Assembly (NCBI RefSeq): GCF_030269365.1
Contig: NZ_BSTF01000005.1
Span: forward strand, 1-64,000
Origin: Lentzea sp. NBRC 102530
GTDB taxonomy: Bacteria > Actinomycetota > Actinomycetes > Mycobacteriales > Pseudonocardiaceae
Length of the DNA: 64,000 nt
Direction of reading: 5' to 3'
The position numbers and the translations under genes are program-made. The notes beneath the pieces are model-generated. The model was not told where the DNA came from and made no database searches. It was given only the letters and a program-made list of their open reading frames with translations. Within the stretch, counting starts at the first letter, position 1; every line of letters starts with the position of its first letter. Positions 16,507-25,072 of the stretch are shown piece by piece.

Positions 16507-17406
16507 ATGCGAGCGATCATCCAGAACGAGTTCGGCGGCCCCATCACCCTCACCGACGTCCCGAAGCCTGCCCCACTGCCGACGGAGGTGCTGGTCAGGG
16601 TGCACGCGGCGGGCGTCAACCCGGTCGACTGGAAGACCCGCGCGGGCAGCGGCATGGCGGGTGTGCAGACGTTCCCGTTCATCAACGGCTGGGACGTCTC
16701 CGGCGTGGTCGAGGAGGTCGGCTTCGGCGTCACGACCCTGAAGCCCGGTGACGAGGTCTACGGCATGCCGTGGTTCCCCCGTGCCGCGGGCGCCTACGCC
16801 GAGTACGTCACGGCGCCGTCGCGGCACTTCGCGAAGAAGCCGCAGAGCCTGACCCACGTCGAGGCGGCCGCGCTGCCGCTGGCCGCGCTGACCGCCCACC
16901 AGATCCTCATCGACACCGCTGACGTGCAGAAGGGCCAGAAGGTCCTGATCACGGCCGCGGCGGGCGGCGTCGGCCACCTGGCCGTGCAGATCGCGAAGGC
17001 CCACGGCGCGCACGTCATCGGCACGGCGCGTGAGCCCAAGCACGCCTTCCTGAAGGACCTCGGCGCCGACGAGGTGGTCGACTACACCAAGGGCGACTAC
17101 GAGGGCACCGACGTCGACCTGTTCGTGGACCTGGTCGGCGGTGCGTCACCGGCGCCGGTGCGGCCCGGCGGGTTGTTCGTCGGCGTGCCGTCCGGAGTGG
17201 ACAGGCCGATCCGCGACGACATCAGGACCAGCCCGATCCTGGTCGAACCCGACCGCGCGGGCCTGGAGGCCATCACGGCGCTGGTCGAGTCGGGTGAGCT
17301 CAGGGTGCACGTCGACGCGACGTTCCCGCTGGCCGAGGCCGGAAAAGCACATGCCCTGGGCGAGACGGGCCGCACCCAGGGCAAGATCGTGCTGGAGATC
17401 GACTAA
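16507..17406 (+). CDS. NADPH-dependent quinone oxidoreductase (zinc-free MDR family)
   Basis: A 299-aa medium-chain reductase of the quinone-oxidoreductase (QOR) type. The N-terminal GroES-like domain lacks structural zinc cysteines. The Rossmann motif is AAAGGVGHLAVQIAKAHGA (about residues 152-170), and KIVLEI closes the protein as in family members. It likely reduces quinones or enones as a detoxification step, controlled by the divergent HxlR regulator. The ATG at 16507 follows GGGAG and a CATGCT -10 hexamer. The last four bases CTAA (17403-17406) contain both its own TAA and the stop of the convergent DUF2631 gene. Confidence 0.9.
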   Translation: MRAIIQNEFGGPITLTDVPKPAPLPTEVLVRVHAAGVNPVDWKTRAGSGMAGVQTFPFINGWDVSGVVEEVGFGVTTLKPGDEVYGMPWFPRAAGAYAEYVTAPSRHFAKKPQSLTHVEAAALPLAALTAHQILIDTADVQKGQKVLITAAAGGVGHLAVQIAKAHGAHVIGTAREPKHAFLKDLGADEVVDYTKGDYEGTDVDLFVDLVGGASPAPVRPGGLFVGVPSGVDRPIRDDIRTSPILVEPDRAGLEAITALVESGELRVHVDATFPLAEAGKAHALGETGRTQGKIVLEID

Positions 17407-17672
17407 CGGCGCCAGGGCTTCTTGCGGCGCGCGGCGTCCCACACCAGCAGGGCGATGATCGAGACGCCCGACGCGACCAGCCAGATGTTCTCGGTCTGGC
17501 CGTGGTGGTTGCCGATCAGCATCAGGAAGCAGAAGATCGCGGAGAGCCAACCGGCGATGCGCGTGCCCTTGGGCAGCTGGCCGTGCCAGCCCCACTCGTG
17601 CGACGGCTCCTCGTGCGGGTCGACGGCAGGACGCTTGTCCAGTTCCGAGGACGTGGCCACGGTTTCCTCCAC
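17403..17672 (-). CDS. DUF2631 small membrane protein
   Basis: An 89-aa protein: a polar N-terminus with the HEWGWHG motif (about residues 25-31), then two transmembrane helices (about 38-55 and 60-78) and a basic tail RRKKPWRR. The WGWHG motif before paired helices is how I recall DUF2631, found in actinobacteria in the dxr-rseP neighbourhood. Function unknown. The start is the GTG at 17672; no strong ribosome binding site is visible, so it could be shorter. It converges on the oxidoreductase with overlapping stops. Confidence 0.8.
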   Translation of the reverse strand: MEETVATSSELDKRPAVDPHEEPSHEWGWHGQLPKGTRIAGWLSAIFCFLMLIGNHHGQTENIWLVASGVSIIALLVWDAARRKKPWRR

Positions 17673-17768
17673 TGCTCATCCGGATTACGAGGTCATCGTC
17701 GCACATGTGGGTCAGCGCGGATGTGTGAGGTCGCGCGCGCACGACTGACGGGCGAGGTCGGACGGCAT

Positions 17769-17774
17769 TAGGCT
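17769..17774 (+). promoter_or_regulatory. -10 element TAGGCT upstream of the ABC importer genes
   Basis: TAGGCT lies 44 nt before the TTG start at 17819 and would leave a leader of about 35-40 nt containing the GAAGG ribosome binding site. Confidence 0.4.
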
Positions 17775-17818
17775 CTGCCCGGCCCACCCGTTCGATCTCT
17801 GCGAAGGCGCCTCGACCC

Positions 17819-18958
17819 TTGACCGGCTTCTCTCCCGCCGAGGCCTCCACCCCGGACACGTTCGCCCCCGTCGAGATCGGTCTCCACGGTGTGCGCAAGC
17901 GCTTCTCCGACCAGGTGGCGGTCGACGGCATCTCGCTGAACGTCCACGAGGGCGAGTTCTTCTCGGTGCTCGGCCCGTCCGGCTGCGGCAAGACCACGGT
18001 CCTGCGCATGATCGCCGGGTTCGTGGACCCGGACGAGGGCCGCATCGAGCTCGACGGCAACGACATGGTGGGCGTCCCGCCCTATCGACGGGACGTCAAC
18101 ACCGTGTTCCAGTCGTACGCGCTGTTCCCGCACATGTCGGTGTGGGACAACGTCGCGTACGGCCTCAAGCGCAAGAAGGTGCGCGGCGACGAGCTGAAGA
18201 AGCGCGTCGGCGAGCACCTCGAACTGGTCAGGCTGTCGCAGTTCGCCAAACGCAGGCCCACGCAGCTCTCGGGTGGTCAGCAGCAGCGCGTGGCCATCGC
18301 CCGTGCGCTCGCTGCCGGTCCGCAGCTGCTGTTGCTCGACGAACCGCTGGGCGCGCTCGACGCCAAGCTCCGCAAGGAGTTGCAGATCGAGCTGATGCGC
18401 ATCCAGCGCGAGGTCGGCACGACGTTCCTGTACGTCACGCACGACCAGGAAGAGGCGCTGGTCCTCTCGCACCGCATCGCCGTGATGAACGCGGGCAAGA
18501 TCGAGCAGGTCGGCTACCCCGAGGACGTCTACGAACGGCCGGCGACGCGGTTCGTCGCCGGGTTCATCGGCACGTCCAACATCCTCGACGCCGAGGTGTC
18601 CGGTGTGGACGGTGGGCTGGTGTCGCTGACGGCTCCGGGCGCGACGAACCTGCGGGCGAAGTTCTCCGGCAGCGTCGCGCACGGCCGCAAGGTCGCCGCG
18701 ACCGTGCGCCCCGAGAAGGTGCACCTGTTCAACGAGACCGCCGAGCCGCCGACGGGCTGGTGCGTGCTCCAAGGGGTCGTCCAGGACGTCGTCTACACCG
18801 GCGTGTCGACGCAGTTCGTGGTCGAGACGCCGGGCGGTGTGCTGACGGCGTTCGTGCAGAACGCTCAGCGCATCGACGACGCGGGCGCGCCCGGCCAGAC
18901 CGTGCGGATGGCGTGGGACCCCGAGTTCACCGTGCTGCTGGAGTCCGGCGATGGGTGA
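17819..18958 (+). CDS. Polyamine-type ABC transporter ATP-binding protein (PotA-like)
   Basis: A 379-aa ATPase of the spermidine/putrescine importer type. Walker A is GPSGCGKTT (about residues 52-60), the signature is LSGGQQQRVAIARAL, Walker B is LLLLDEPLGALD and the H-loop is YVTHDQEEAL. A C-terminal TOBE domain (about 290-375) contains the RPEKV motif. It energises uptake through the two permeases encoded at 21750-23395. The start is a TTG at 17819 with a GAAGG sequence upstream; a GTG or ATG further in would remove N-terminal residues of unknown importance. It overlaps the solute-binding gene by 8 bp. Confidence 0.92.
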   Translation: MTGFSPAEASTPDTFAPVEIGLHGVRKRFSDQVAVDGISLNVHEGEFFSVLGPSGCGKTTVLRMIAGFVDPDEGRIELDGNDMVGVPPYRRDVNTVFQSYALFPHMSVWDNVAYGLKRKKVRGDELKKRVGEHLELVRLSQFAKRRPTQLSGGQQQRVAIARALAAGPQLLLLDEPLGALDAKLRKELQIELMRIQREVGTTFLYVTHDQEEALVLSHRIAVMNAGKIEQVGYPEDVYERPATRFVAGFIGTSNILDAEVSGVDGGLVSLTAPGATNLRAKFSGSVAHGRKVAATVRPEKVHLFNETAEPPTGWCVLQGVVQDVVYTGVSTQFVVETPGGVLTAFVQNAQRIDDAGAPGQTVRMAWDPEFTVLLESGDG

Positions 18959-20081
18959 GCTGCGGATCGCCCGGCTGTGGGACGTCGACAGCCCTCGGGT
19001 GACCCGGCGCACCATGCTCGGCTCGATGGCGTTCTTCGCGCTGGCCGCCTGCGCGGTCGGCCCGGCGCCGACGAACACCGGCGGCCCGAGCGCGGGCAAG
19101 GCCGTCAACCTCACCGACGAGCCGAAGCTCAACTTCTACAACTGGACCGACTACATCGCGCCGGAGACGTTGCCGGGCTTCACCTCGATCAGCGGCATCG
19201 AGGTCACCTACGACAACTTCTCCACCAACGACGAGATGGAAGCCAAGATCGCGTCCGGCCAGGCGGGCTACGACCTGGTGGTGCCGTCGGACAACTTCCT
19301 GCGGCGGTTCCTGCGCTCCGGCCTGCTCCAGCCGCTCGACCACGACGCGATCCCGAACCTGCGCAACCTCGAACAGCGGTTCGTCGAGGCCGAGTACGAC
19401 CCCGGCAACCGGTTCTCCGTGCCGTGGGCCTGGGGCACCACGGGTCTCGCGTACTCGAAGTCGCAGATCGGCGGCGAGGTCACGAGCTTCGACGCGTTCG
19501 ACCTGCCGAACGCCCAGGGCCGCAGCTCGATCCTGGACGAGGCCCGCGACGGCATGGCGATCGGCCTGCTCAAGCTCGGTCACGACCCGAACACCACGGA
19601 CGCCGGGCAGATCGACGACGCGGCGAACTTCCTGCTGTCGCTGAAGAAGAAGCTCGGCCAGATCACCTCGGACGTGATCGAACCGCTGACCTCCGGCCAG
19701 GTGCGGCTCGCGCAGTCGTACTCCGGTGACGCGTTCCAGGCCAGTGACACCAACGACGACATCGGTTACGCGATCCCGTCCGAGGGCGGACTGTCCTACG
19801 TGGACCTCCTCGTCATCCCGAAGGACGCGCCGCACGCCGGCAACGCGCACCGGTTCATCGACCACATCCTGGGTGCGGAAGCGGGTGCGGCACTCTCCAA
19901 CGCCGTCCGGTACGGCAGCCCCAACGCCGCCGCGAAGCCGTTGATGGACAAGGAACTGCTGAACAACCCGGTGGTCTACCCGCCGGACGAGCAGCTCGCG
20001 AAGCTCCCGTTCACCAAGGACCTCGGCGGCGACGCCGAAGCGCTGTACGCGGACGCCTGGACGAAGGTCAAGACCGGCTGA
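18951..20081 (+). CDS. Polyamine-type ABC transporter solute-binding lipoprotein (PotD-like)
   Basis: A 376-aa extracytoplasmic solute-binding protein. The N-terminus has twin arginines (R19-R20, TRRTMLG) before a short hydrophobic stretch and a lipobox LAAC with Cys34, so it is probably exported (possibly by Tat) and lipidated. The mature start LNFYNWTDYIAPETL and the IKSGxxGYDLVVPSD-like segment (IASGQAGYDLVVPSD) are characteristic of PotD/PotF. The ATG at 18951 lies inside the end of the ATPase gene. The genes for its permeases are displaced downstream beyond a P450/TetR pair. Confidence 0.93.
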   Translation: MGELRIARLWDVDSPRVTRRTMLGSMAFFALAACAVGPAPTNTGGPSAGKAVNLTDEPKLNFYNWTDYIAPETLPGFTSISGIEVTYDNFSTNDEMEAKIASGQAGYDLVVPSDNFLRRFLRSGLLQPLDHDAIPNLRNLEQRFVEAEYDPGNRFSVPWAWGTTGLAYSKSQIGGEVTSFDAFDLPNAQGRSSILDEARDGMAIGLLKLGHDPNTTDAGQIDDAANFLLSLKKKLGQITSDVIEPLTSGQVRLAQSYSGDAFQASDTNDDIGYAIPSEGGLSYVDLLVIPKDAPHAGNAHRFIDHILGAEAGAALSNAVRYGSPNAAAKPLMDKELLNNPVVYPPDEQLAKLPFTKDLGGDAEALYADAWTKVKTG

Positions 20082-21180
20082 CCGGGAAGTTCCTGATGCC
20101 GCGGATCACCACGGAGTCGCGGAACCTCAGCGGGCCCGTCTGCCGCAGCTCGGGCATCTTCCTGGCCAGCGCGCGGAACGCCACCTCGCCCTCCATGCGC
20201 GCGAGCGTGGCGCCCAGGCAGTAGTGGATGCCGCTGGAGAACGCCAGGTGCTCCGGCTTGTGCACGCGCATGACGTCGAACCTGTGCGCCTCCGGGTACA
20301 CCTCGGGGTCGCGGTTCGCGGCGCCGATCAGCACCGTGACCATCTCGTCCTTGCCGATCAGGTCGACGTCCTCGTGCGCGATCCGGCTGGTCAGCTGCAC
20401 CGGCGGCGCCCACCGCAGCGTCTCCTCGACCACGGCCGGCGCGAGTTCCGGGTTGGCCTTGAAGAGCTTCCACTGCGCCGGGTGCTCGAGCAGCGCGCGC
20501 GTGCCGTTGCCGATCAGGTTCACCGTCGTCTCGAAGCCCGCGACCAGCAACAACACCAGCGTGCCGAGCATCTCCTCCGGGGTGAGTTTCTGGTCCGCCT
20601 CGGCGGCGACCAACGAGCTGATCACGTCGTCACCGGGCGTCCTGCGGCGTTGCGCGATGAGCCGGTCGAACAGCGCGAGCACCTGGTCGTTGGCGTTGGC
20701 CATCTCGGTCGTGACGCCGCTGTCGAACGAGGCGGCGACGAGCGCGCCGTAGTCGGCGAACTCGGCGGTGTCCGCGTCCGGGATGCCCAGCAGGTCGCTG
20801 ATCACCGAGATCGGCAACGGCGCGGCGAAGTCCGTGATGAGGTCGAACTCGTCGGAGTCCAGCAACGAGTCCGCGACCTTCTCCACCCGTGTGCGGTACT
20901 CGTCGATCTTCTTCGGGCTGAACGCGGGCGCGGCGAGCCGGCGCAGCCGCGTGTGGTCCGGTGGGTCCTGCTCCAGGAACGACTCGGGCAGCAGGCTCCC
21001 GTTGGCCGGGTAGCTGCCGTCGGCGAAGCGGACGCCGAACCGGCGGTCGCGCAGGATCTTGTTGGCCAGCGGGTGGCTCGTCGTGAGCCACATGCCGCCG
21101 TCGCGCGTCAGCGGGCCGTGCGCGCGTAACCGTTCGTAGATCGGGTGCGGGTCTTCATGTCCGGTCAGTTGCTCCAGCAC
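20068..21180 (-). CDS. Cytochrome P450
   Basis: A 370-aa soluble bacterial P450. All key elements are present: I-helix AGFETT (about residues 217-222), K-helix ETLR, and heme-binding loop FSSGIHYCLGATLAR with the Cys ligand (about residue 325). Substrate unknown. It is translated from a GTG at 21180 with a GAGGGGG sequence upstream, and its start overlaps the 3' end of the TetR gene by 26 bp, so the two form an operon. Its own 3' end overlaps the PotD-like gene by 14 bp. Together with the TetR gene it interrupts the ABC importer cluster on the opposite strand. Confidence 0.94.
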   Translation of the reverse strand: MLEQLTGHEDPHPIYERLRAHGPLTRDGGMWLTTSHPLANKILRDRRFGVRFADGSYPANGSLLPESFLEQDPPDHTRLRRLAAPAFSPKKIDEYRTRVEKVADSLLDSDEFDLITDFAAPLPISVISDLLGIPDADTAEFADYGALVAASFDSGVTTEMANANDQVLALFDRLIAQRRRTPGDDVISSLVAAEADQKLTPEEMLGTLVLLLVAGFETTVNLIGNGTRALLEHPAQWKLFKANPELAPAVVEETLRWAPPVQLTSRIAHEDVDLIGKDEMVTVLIGAANRDPEVYPEAHRFDVMRVHKPEHLAFSSGIHYCLGATLARMEGEVAFRALARKMPELRQTGPLRFRDSVVIRGIRNFPVSRS

Positions 21181-21694
21181 TTGCTACCCCCTCGAACACC
21201 GTGGTGAGCACGAACCGGGGAGCGTCCAGCGGCGCCAGACGGCCGTAGCTGATCGCCTCCCAGGCGTTGAAGAGCCCGGCGTAGAGGGTGTGCAGGATCC
21301 ACCACGCGGGCAGGTCGCGGCGCAGTTTCGTCCCCTGCAGCCGGGTGATCAGGTCGAGCACGGGCTCGTCCATCGCCTCGATGCGGGTCCGCAGCTCCGC
21401 GTCGCGTTCGAGGCCGGGGAAGCGGAGCAGGAACTCCACCCGCGGGCCGAGCGCGACCAGGCGCGTGATGAGGTCCTCGATCGCGTCGTCGCGGTCGAAG
21501 TCCACCTGGCAGGACACCGAGTCGATCAGGTCTAGAGCGTCGTTCGCGACCGCGCGGACCAGCGCCGCGCGGGTCGGGAAGCGCTTGTGGAGTGTGGTCC
21601 TGCCAACACCCGCGGCCCGTGCGACGTCGCCCAGGGACGCGGTCGGGTCCTTGAGCAGCACAGACGTCGCCGTCTGGAGCAGGTGAACACTCAT
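21155..21694 (-). CDS. TetR-family transcriptional regulator
   Basis: A 179-aa TetR-type repressor. The N-terminal HTH is ASLGDVARAAGVGRTTLHKRF (about residues 20-40); the rest is an all-helical ligand-binding domain. The start is the ATG at 21694, giving the normal short N-terminus; the open frame to 21868 runs antisense through the permease gene start and is not used. A perfect inverted repeat covers the start codon, so it probably represses itself and the downstream P450. The ligand is likely related to the P450 substrate. Confidence 0.9.
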   Translation of the reverse strand: MSVHLLQTATSVLLKDPTASLGDVARAAGVGRTTLHKRFPTRAALVRAVANDALDLIDSVSCQVDFDRDDAIEDLITRLVALGPRVEFLLRFPGLERDAELRTRIEAMDEPVLDLITRLQGTKLRRDLPAWWILHTLYAGLFNAWEAISYGRLAPLDAPRFVLTTVFEGVASAGATDRT

Positions 21695-21700
21695 GTTCAC
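21683..21700. promoter_or_regulatory. Candidate TetR operator
   Basis: GTGAACA (21683-21689) and TGTTCAC (21694-21700) are a perfect 7-bp inverted repeat with a 4-bp spacer. The site overlaps the tetR start codon. A further TGTTC half-site lies at 21715-21719, towards the divergent permease gene. Confidence 0.65.
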
Positions 21701-21749
21701 AACGGTACACGGATGTTCGACGTTGGTTCGGGTGGCAGGATGTCGATCC

Positions 21750-22589
21750 GTGCTCCGACGCTGGCTGAAAGCCAACGCCCTGCTCGTCCCCACCGGGGTC
21801 TGGCTGGGGTTCTTCCTCATCGCGCCACTGGTCGTGGTCGTCGAGTTCAGCATCGCCACGCGGGACACCGGCGTCGCGCGCGCCGTGCTGCCGTGGACGA
21901 TCGACGCCTACCGCACCGCGCTCGACCCGGCGTTCCTGCCGATCTTCGGGCGGACGCTGCTGTACGCGGCGGCGACCACGCTGGCGTGCCTGCTGCTCGG
22001 CTTCCCGCTGGCGTGGTTCATCGCGCGGCACGGCGGGAGGTGGCGGACGGCGCTGCTCGCGGCGGTGCTGATCCCGTTCTGGTCGAGCTACCTCGCGCGG
22101 ATCTACGCCTGGAAGGCGTTGCTGGACGGCGAGGGCCTCGCGAACACCGTGCTCGGCTGGGTCGGCCTCGACCGCGACGGCGGCTTCCTGCTGACCGACG
22201 GCGCCGTGGTGCTCGGCCTGACGTACGGGTTCCTGCCGTTCATGGTGCTGCCGCTGTACGTGGCGTGCGAACGGTTCGACGTGCGGCTGATGGAGGCGTC
22301 CTACGACCTCGGGCACGGGCGCGTGTCGACGTTCTTCCGGGTGGTGCTGCCGGGCGTGATGAGCGGCGTGCTGGCCGGGTCGTTGCTGGTCCTGGTGCCG
22401 GCGGCGGGCGACTTCGTGACGCCGAAGCTGCTCGGTGGCGTGGAGCAGTCGACGTTCGGGTCGGTGATCGACGACCAGTTCCGCGGCGGCAACAACTGGC
22501 CCCTGGGTTCGGCGATGGCGGTGCTGCTGCTGGTGCTGGTGGTGGCCGTGCTGGTGCTGCGCGGACGCCGTGGGGAGGACGTGCTGTGA
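21750..22589 (+). CDS. Polyamine-type ABC transporter permease (PotB-like)
   Basis: A 279-aa inner-membrane permease with six hydrophobic segments and the EAA loop MEASYDLGHGRVSTFFRVVL (about residues 180-199), which contacts the ATPase. It pairs with the next permease to form the channel. The start is the GTG at 21750, which gives the VLRRWLKANALLVP N-terminus; CAGGAT 8 nt upstream is a -10 candidate. The open frame from 21693 extends into the tetR operator. The stop overlaps the next start in GTGA. Confidence 0.92.
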   Translation: MLRRWLKANALLVPTGVWLGFFLIAPLVVVVEFSIATRDTGVARAVLPWTIDAYRTALDPAFLPIFGRTLLYAAATTLACLLLGFPLAWFIARHGGRWRTALLAAVLIPFWSSYLARIYAWKALLDGEGLANTVLGWVGLDRDGGFLLTDGAVVLGLTYGFLPFMVLPLYVACERFDVRLMEASYDLGHGRVSTFFRVVLPGVMSGVLAGSLLVLVPAAGDFVTPKLLGGVEQSTFGSVIDDQFRGGNNWPLGSAMAVLLLVLVVAVLVLRGRRGEDVL

Positions 22590-23395
22590 ACCGTCGTCCG
22601 TGGGTGCTCGGCGCTGTCGTCGTCTTCGTCTTTCTGTTCCTGTACGCACCGATCGCGTGGCTCGCCATCGCGTCGTTCAACTCGTCACGGTCGTTGTCGC
22701 GCATCAGCGGGTTCTCGTTGCAGTGGTATTCGGAGCTGGCGGACGACACGCGCGTGTTCGCCTCGCTGCAACTGACGCTGCAACTGGCGTTGGCGTCGGC
22801 GCTGATCTCGACGGTCATCGGCACGTTGGCGGCCTTCGGGCTGAGGCGGGCGTTCCCCGGCCGTGGGCTGTGGACGGTGCTGTTGTCGCTGCCGCTGGTG
22901 GTGCCCGAGGTCGTCATGGGCGTGGCGATGCTGGGGTTCTTCGTGAAGCTCGCCGGGATCCCGCTGGGGTTCGGGGCGCTGCTGTTCGCGCACGTGGCGT
23001 TCTCGCTGAGCTTCGTGGTCGTGGTGGTGCGGTCGCGGGTGTCCGGGATGGACGCCCGGATGGAGGAGGCCGCCGCCGACCTCGGGGCGTCGCCGTTCGT
23101 CGCGTTCCGGACCGTGACGCTGCCGCTGGTGGCGCCCGCGGTGGCGGCGGGCGCGGCGTTCGCGTTCCTGCTGTCGTTCGACGACGTGGTGATCTCGTCC
23201 TACCTGACCGGCGTCGGCTCCACGACGTTGCCGGTGTTCGTCTACGCGCAGGCGTCGAAGCGCGGGATCTCGCCGGAGATCGTGGCGCTGTCGACGCTGA
23301 TGGTGACGGCGACGGCGCTGCTCCTGATCATCGGTGTGGTGTTCGCGTCCTGGCGTGCTCGCAGGGCGGGATCAGTCGCGAAGCTGGCCGGGTAG
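22586..23395 (+). CDS. Polyamine-type ABC transporter permease (PotC-like)
   Basis: A 269-aa membrane protein with six hydrophobic helices and the EAA loop EEAAADLGASPFVAFRTVTL (about residues 160-179). It is the second permease of the importer and is translationally coupled to the first (GTGA at 22586-22589). With the ATPase and lipoprotein upstream, the complete PotABCD-type set is present, although split by the P450/TetR pair. Substrate specificity within the polyamine class cannot be read from sequence. Confidence 0.92.
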   Translation: MNRRPWVLGAVVVFVFLFLYAPIAWLAIASFNSSRSLSRISGFSLQWYSELADDTRVFASLQLTLQLALASALISTVIGTLAAFGLRRAFPGRGLWTVLLSLPLVVPEVVMGVAMLGFFVKLAGIPLGFGALLFAHVAFSLSFVVVVVRSRVSGMDARMEEAAADLGASPFVAFRTVTLPLVAPAVAAGAAFAFLLSFDDVVISSYLTGVGSTTLPVFVYAQASKRGISPEIVALSTLMVTATALLLIIGVVFASWRARRAGSVAKLAG

Positions 23396-23455
23396 TCAAC
23401 TTTCGTCGCGCCGATTCGATACTCCAGCGTGCCGCGCGAGACCTGGGACGTCTCG

Positions 23456-23461
23456 TAGCTT
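23456..23461 (+). promoter_or_regulatory. -10 element TAGCTT of the two-component operon
   Basis: TAGCTT lies 6 nt before the GTG at 23468. No ribosome binding site is present, so the kinase mRNA is probably leaderless. Confidence 0.5.
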
Positions 23462-23467
23462 GGCAGC

Positions 23468-25072
23468 GTGATTACTGCTGTGCGGGCGAGGGCGGAGGCG
23501 TTCCGCGCCGACACCCTGGCCCGGCTCCGCGGCCTGACGCCGGTGCGGCTCGCCGGCGACCTGCTCGTGATGGTCGCCGCGATCCTGCTGGACGTGTGGC
23601 CGGGGCCGTGGGCCGAGCCGAAGACGTCGGCCTGGGCGCTCGCCGGGGTCTTCGCCATCTACGTCGTGCTGCTGCCCCTGCGGCACCTGTTCCCGGCGAC
23701 GGCCATGATCGGTGGAGCGGCGATCCCGTTGCTCGGGCCCGCGATCATGGTCGTGCTGAGCTACACGGCCGGCCGCCGGATCGAGTCGTGGGCCAAGGCG
23801 ATCGTGTCGACCGTGCTCACGTTCGTCGTCGTGACGGTGGTGTGGGACTGGGAAGCGCGGCCGCTCGACATCGACCCCGCCTACGGGATGCTCATCCTCG
23901 TCACGATCTTCGGTGTGGGCGTGGCGCTGCCGTTCCTGGTGGGGCGTTATCTCGCGCAGCGCGAGGCGTTGGTGCAGGCCATGCAGGACCGCGAGGAACG
24001 CATGCGCGGCGAGCACAAGCTGCTGTCACGGCAGGTGCGGTTGCGGGAGCGCAGCCGCATCGCCCAGGACATGCACGACAGCCTCGGCCACCGGCTCTCG
24101 TTGATCTCGGTGCACGCCGGGGCGCTGGCGCTCGACCCGTCGCTCGGAGAGAAGCAGCGCGAGGCCATCGGGGTGCTGCGCTCGGCCGCGTTGACCGGCA
24201 TGGGGGAGTTGCGGGCGATCATCGGCGTGCTGCGGTCCGAGGACGGCCCCGACGACGACCCCGCCACACGCACAGCGGAATCCATCGACTCGTTGGTGAG
24301 CGACGCGCGCAAGGCAGGTGTTCTGGTCAGTCTGGTGCGCGGCGGACAAGCACACCCGTTGCCGTCCCGTGTCTCTCACGCCGCCTATCGCGTCGCACAG
24401 GAGGGTTTGACCAACGCCGCGAAGCACGCGCCGGGTGCCGCGGTGCAGGTGACGGTGAAGTACGAACCGGACGCGCTGGTGGTGGAGGTGCGCAACAACC
24501 CGTCGCGCAACGGTTCCGCCGTCGGCACGCCCGGTGTCGGGCTCATCGGCCTCACCGAACGCGTGCGCGTCGCAGGCGGGATCCTGCACGTCGGCGCGTT
24601 GCCGTCCGGTGGTTTCCGGATCGCCGCCGTGCTGCCGTACGAGGAGACGCCGCTGCCCGACGAGCCCGAGGACGAGCAGGACGAGACCGTGTCGCCGGGC
24701 GTCTTCCGCAAGTGGGCGGGCGTCGGTTCGATCGCGGGCGCGTCCCTGGTGCTGGCCGTGATCATCGGCGGCTTCACCTACCTCGGCGCGCAACCGGTGA
24801 CGCAGGTCGTCTCGCAGGAGAACCTCGACCGCATCCAGGTCGGCCAGTCCGAGTCCGACGTGCTGGCGCTGCTGCCCTCCGGCGACGAACCGCTGGTGGC
24901 CGACGGCGAACGCAGGTCGCAGGCCTCGCCGGAGCCTTCGGGGGCCCGGTGCGTCTACCACATCACCGACGAGCAGTCGTACCTCGCGAAGGGCACGCGG
25001 GTGGTGCGTTTCTGCTTCCGAGACGGCAAGCTGGTCGAGAAGAAGATCCACGTGCAGAGGACAGGTCAATGA
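23468..25072 (+). CDS. NarL-type sensor histidine kinase with extra C-terminal extracytoplasmic domain
   Basis: A 534-aa membrane kinase. Residues about 25-160 form several transmembrane helices. The dimerisation/phosphoacceptor motif is SRIAQDMHDSLGHRLSL with H203; the HATPase has an N-box with GLTNAAKHA (about 314-322) and a G-box with GVGLIGLTERV (about 355-365). Unusually, after the ATPase comes another transmembrane helix (about 417-440) and a roughly 95-residue domain that must lie outside. Its DRIQVGQSESDVLALLPSGD start resembles a BamE/SmpA-type repeat, and it has two Cys that could form a disulfide. The stop overlaps the response-regulator start (ATGA). Confidence 0.9.
   Translation: MITAVRARAEAFRADTLARLRGLTPVRLAGDLLVMVAAILLDVWPGPWAEPKTSAWALAGVFAIYVVLLPLRHLFPATAMIGGAAIPLLGPAIMVVLSYTAGRRIESWAKAIVSTVLTFVVVTVVWDWEARPLDIDPAYGMLILVTIFGVGVALPFLVGRYLAQREALVQAMQDREERMRGEHKLLSRQVRLRERSRIAQDMHDSLGHRLSLISVHAGALALDPSLGEKQREAIGVLRSAALTGMGELRAIIGVLRSEDGPDDDPATRTAESIDSLVSDARKAGVLVSLVRGGQAHPLPSRVSHAAYRVAQEGLTNAAKHAPGAAVQVTVKYEPDALVVEVRNNPSRNGSAVGTPGVGLIGLTERVRVAGGILHVGALPSGGFRIAAVLPYEETPLPDEPEDEQDETVSPGVFRKWAGVGSIAGASLVLAVIIGGFTYLGAQPVTQVVSQENLDRIQVGQSESDVLALLPSGDEPLVADGERRSQASPEPSGARCVYHITDEQSYLAKGTRVVRFCFRDGKLVEKKIHVQRTGQ

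Noticed and set aside
17819-23395. Mobile element carrying the P450 and TetR genes
   Set aside because: No transposase, integrase, terminal repeats or target duplications were seen around 20068-21694.
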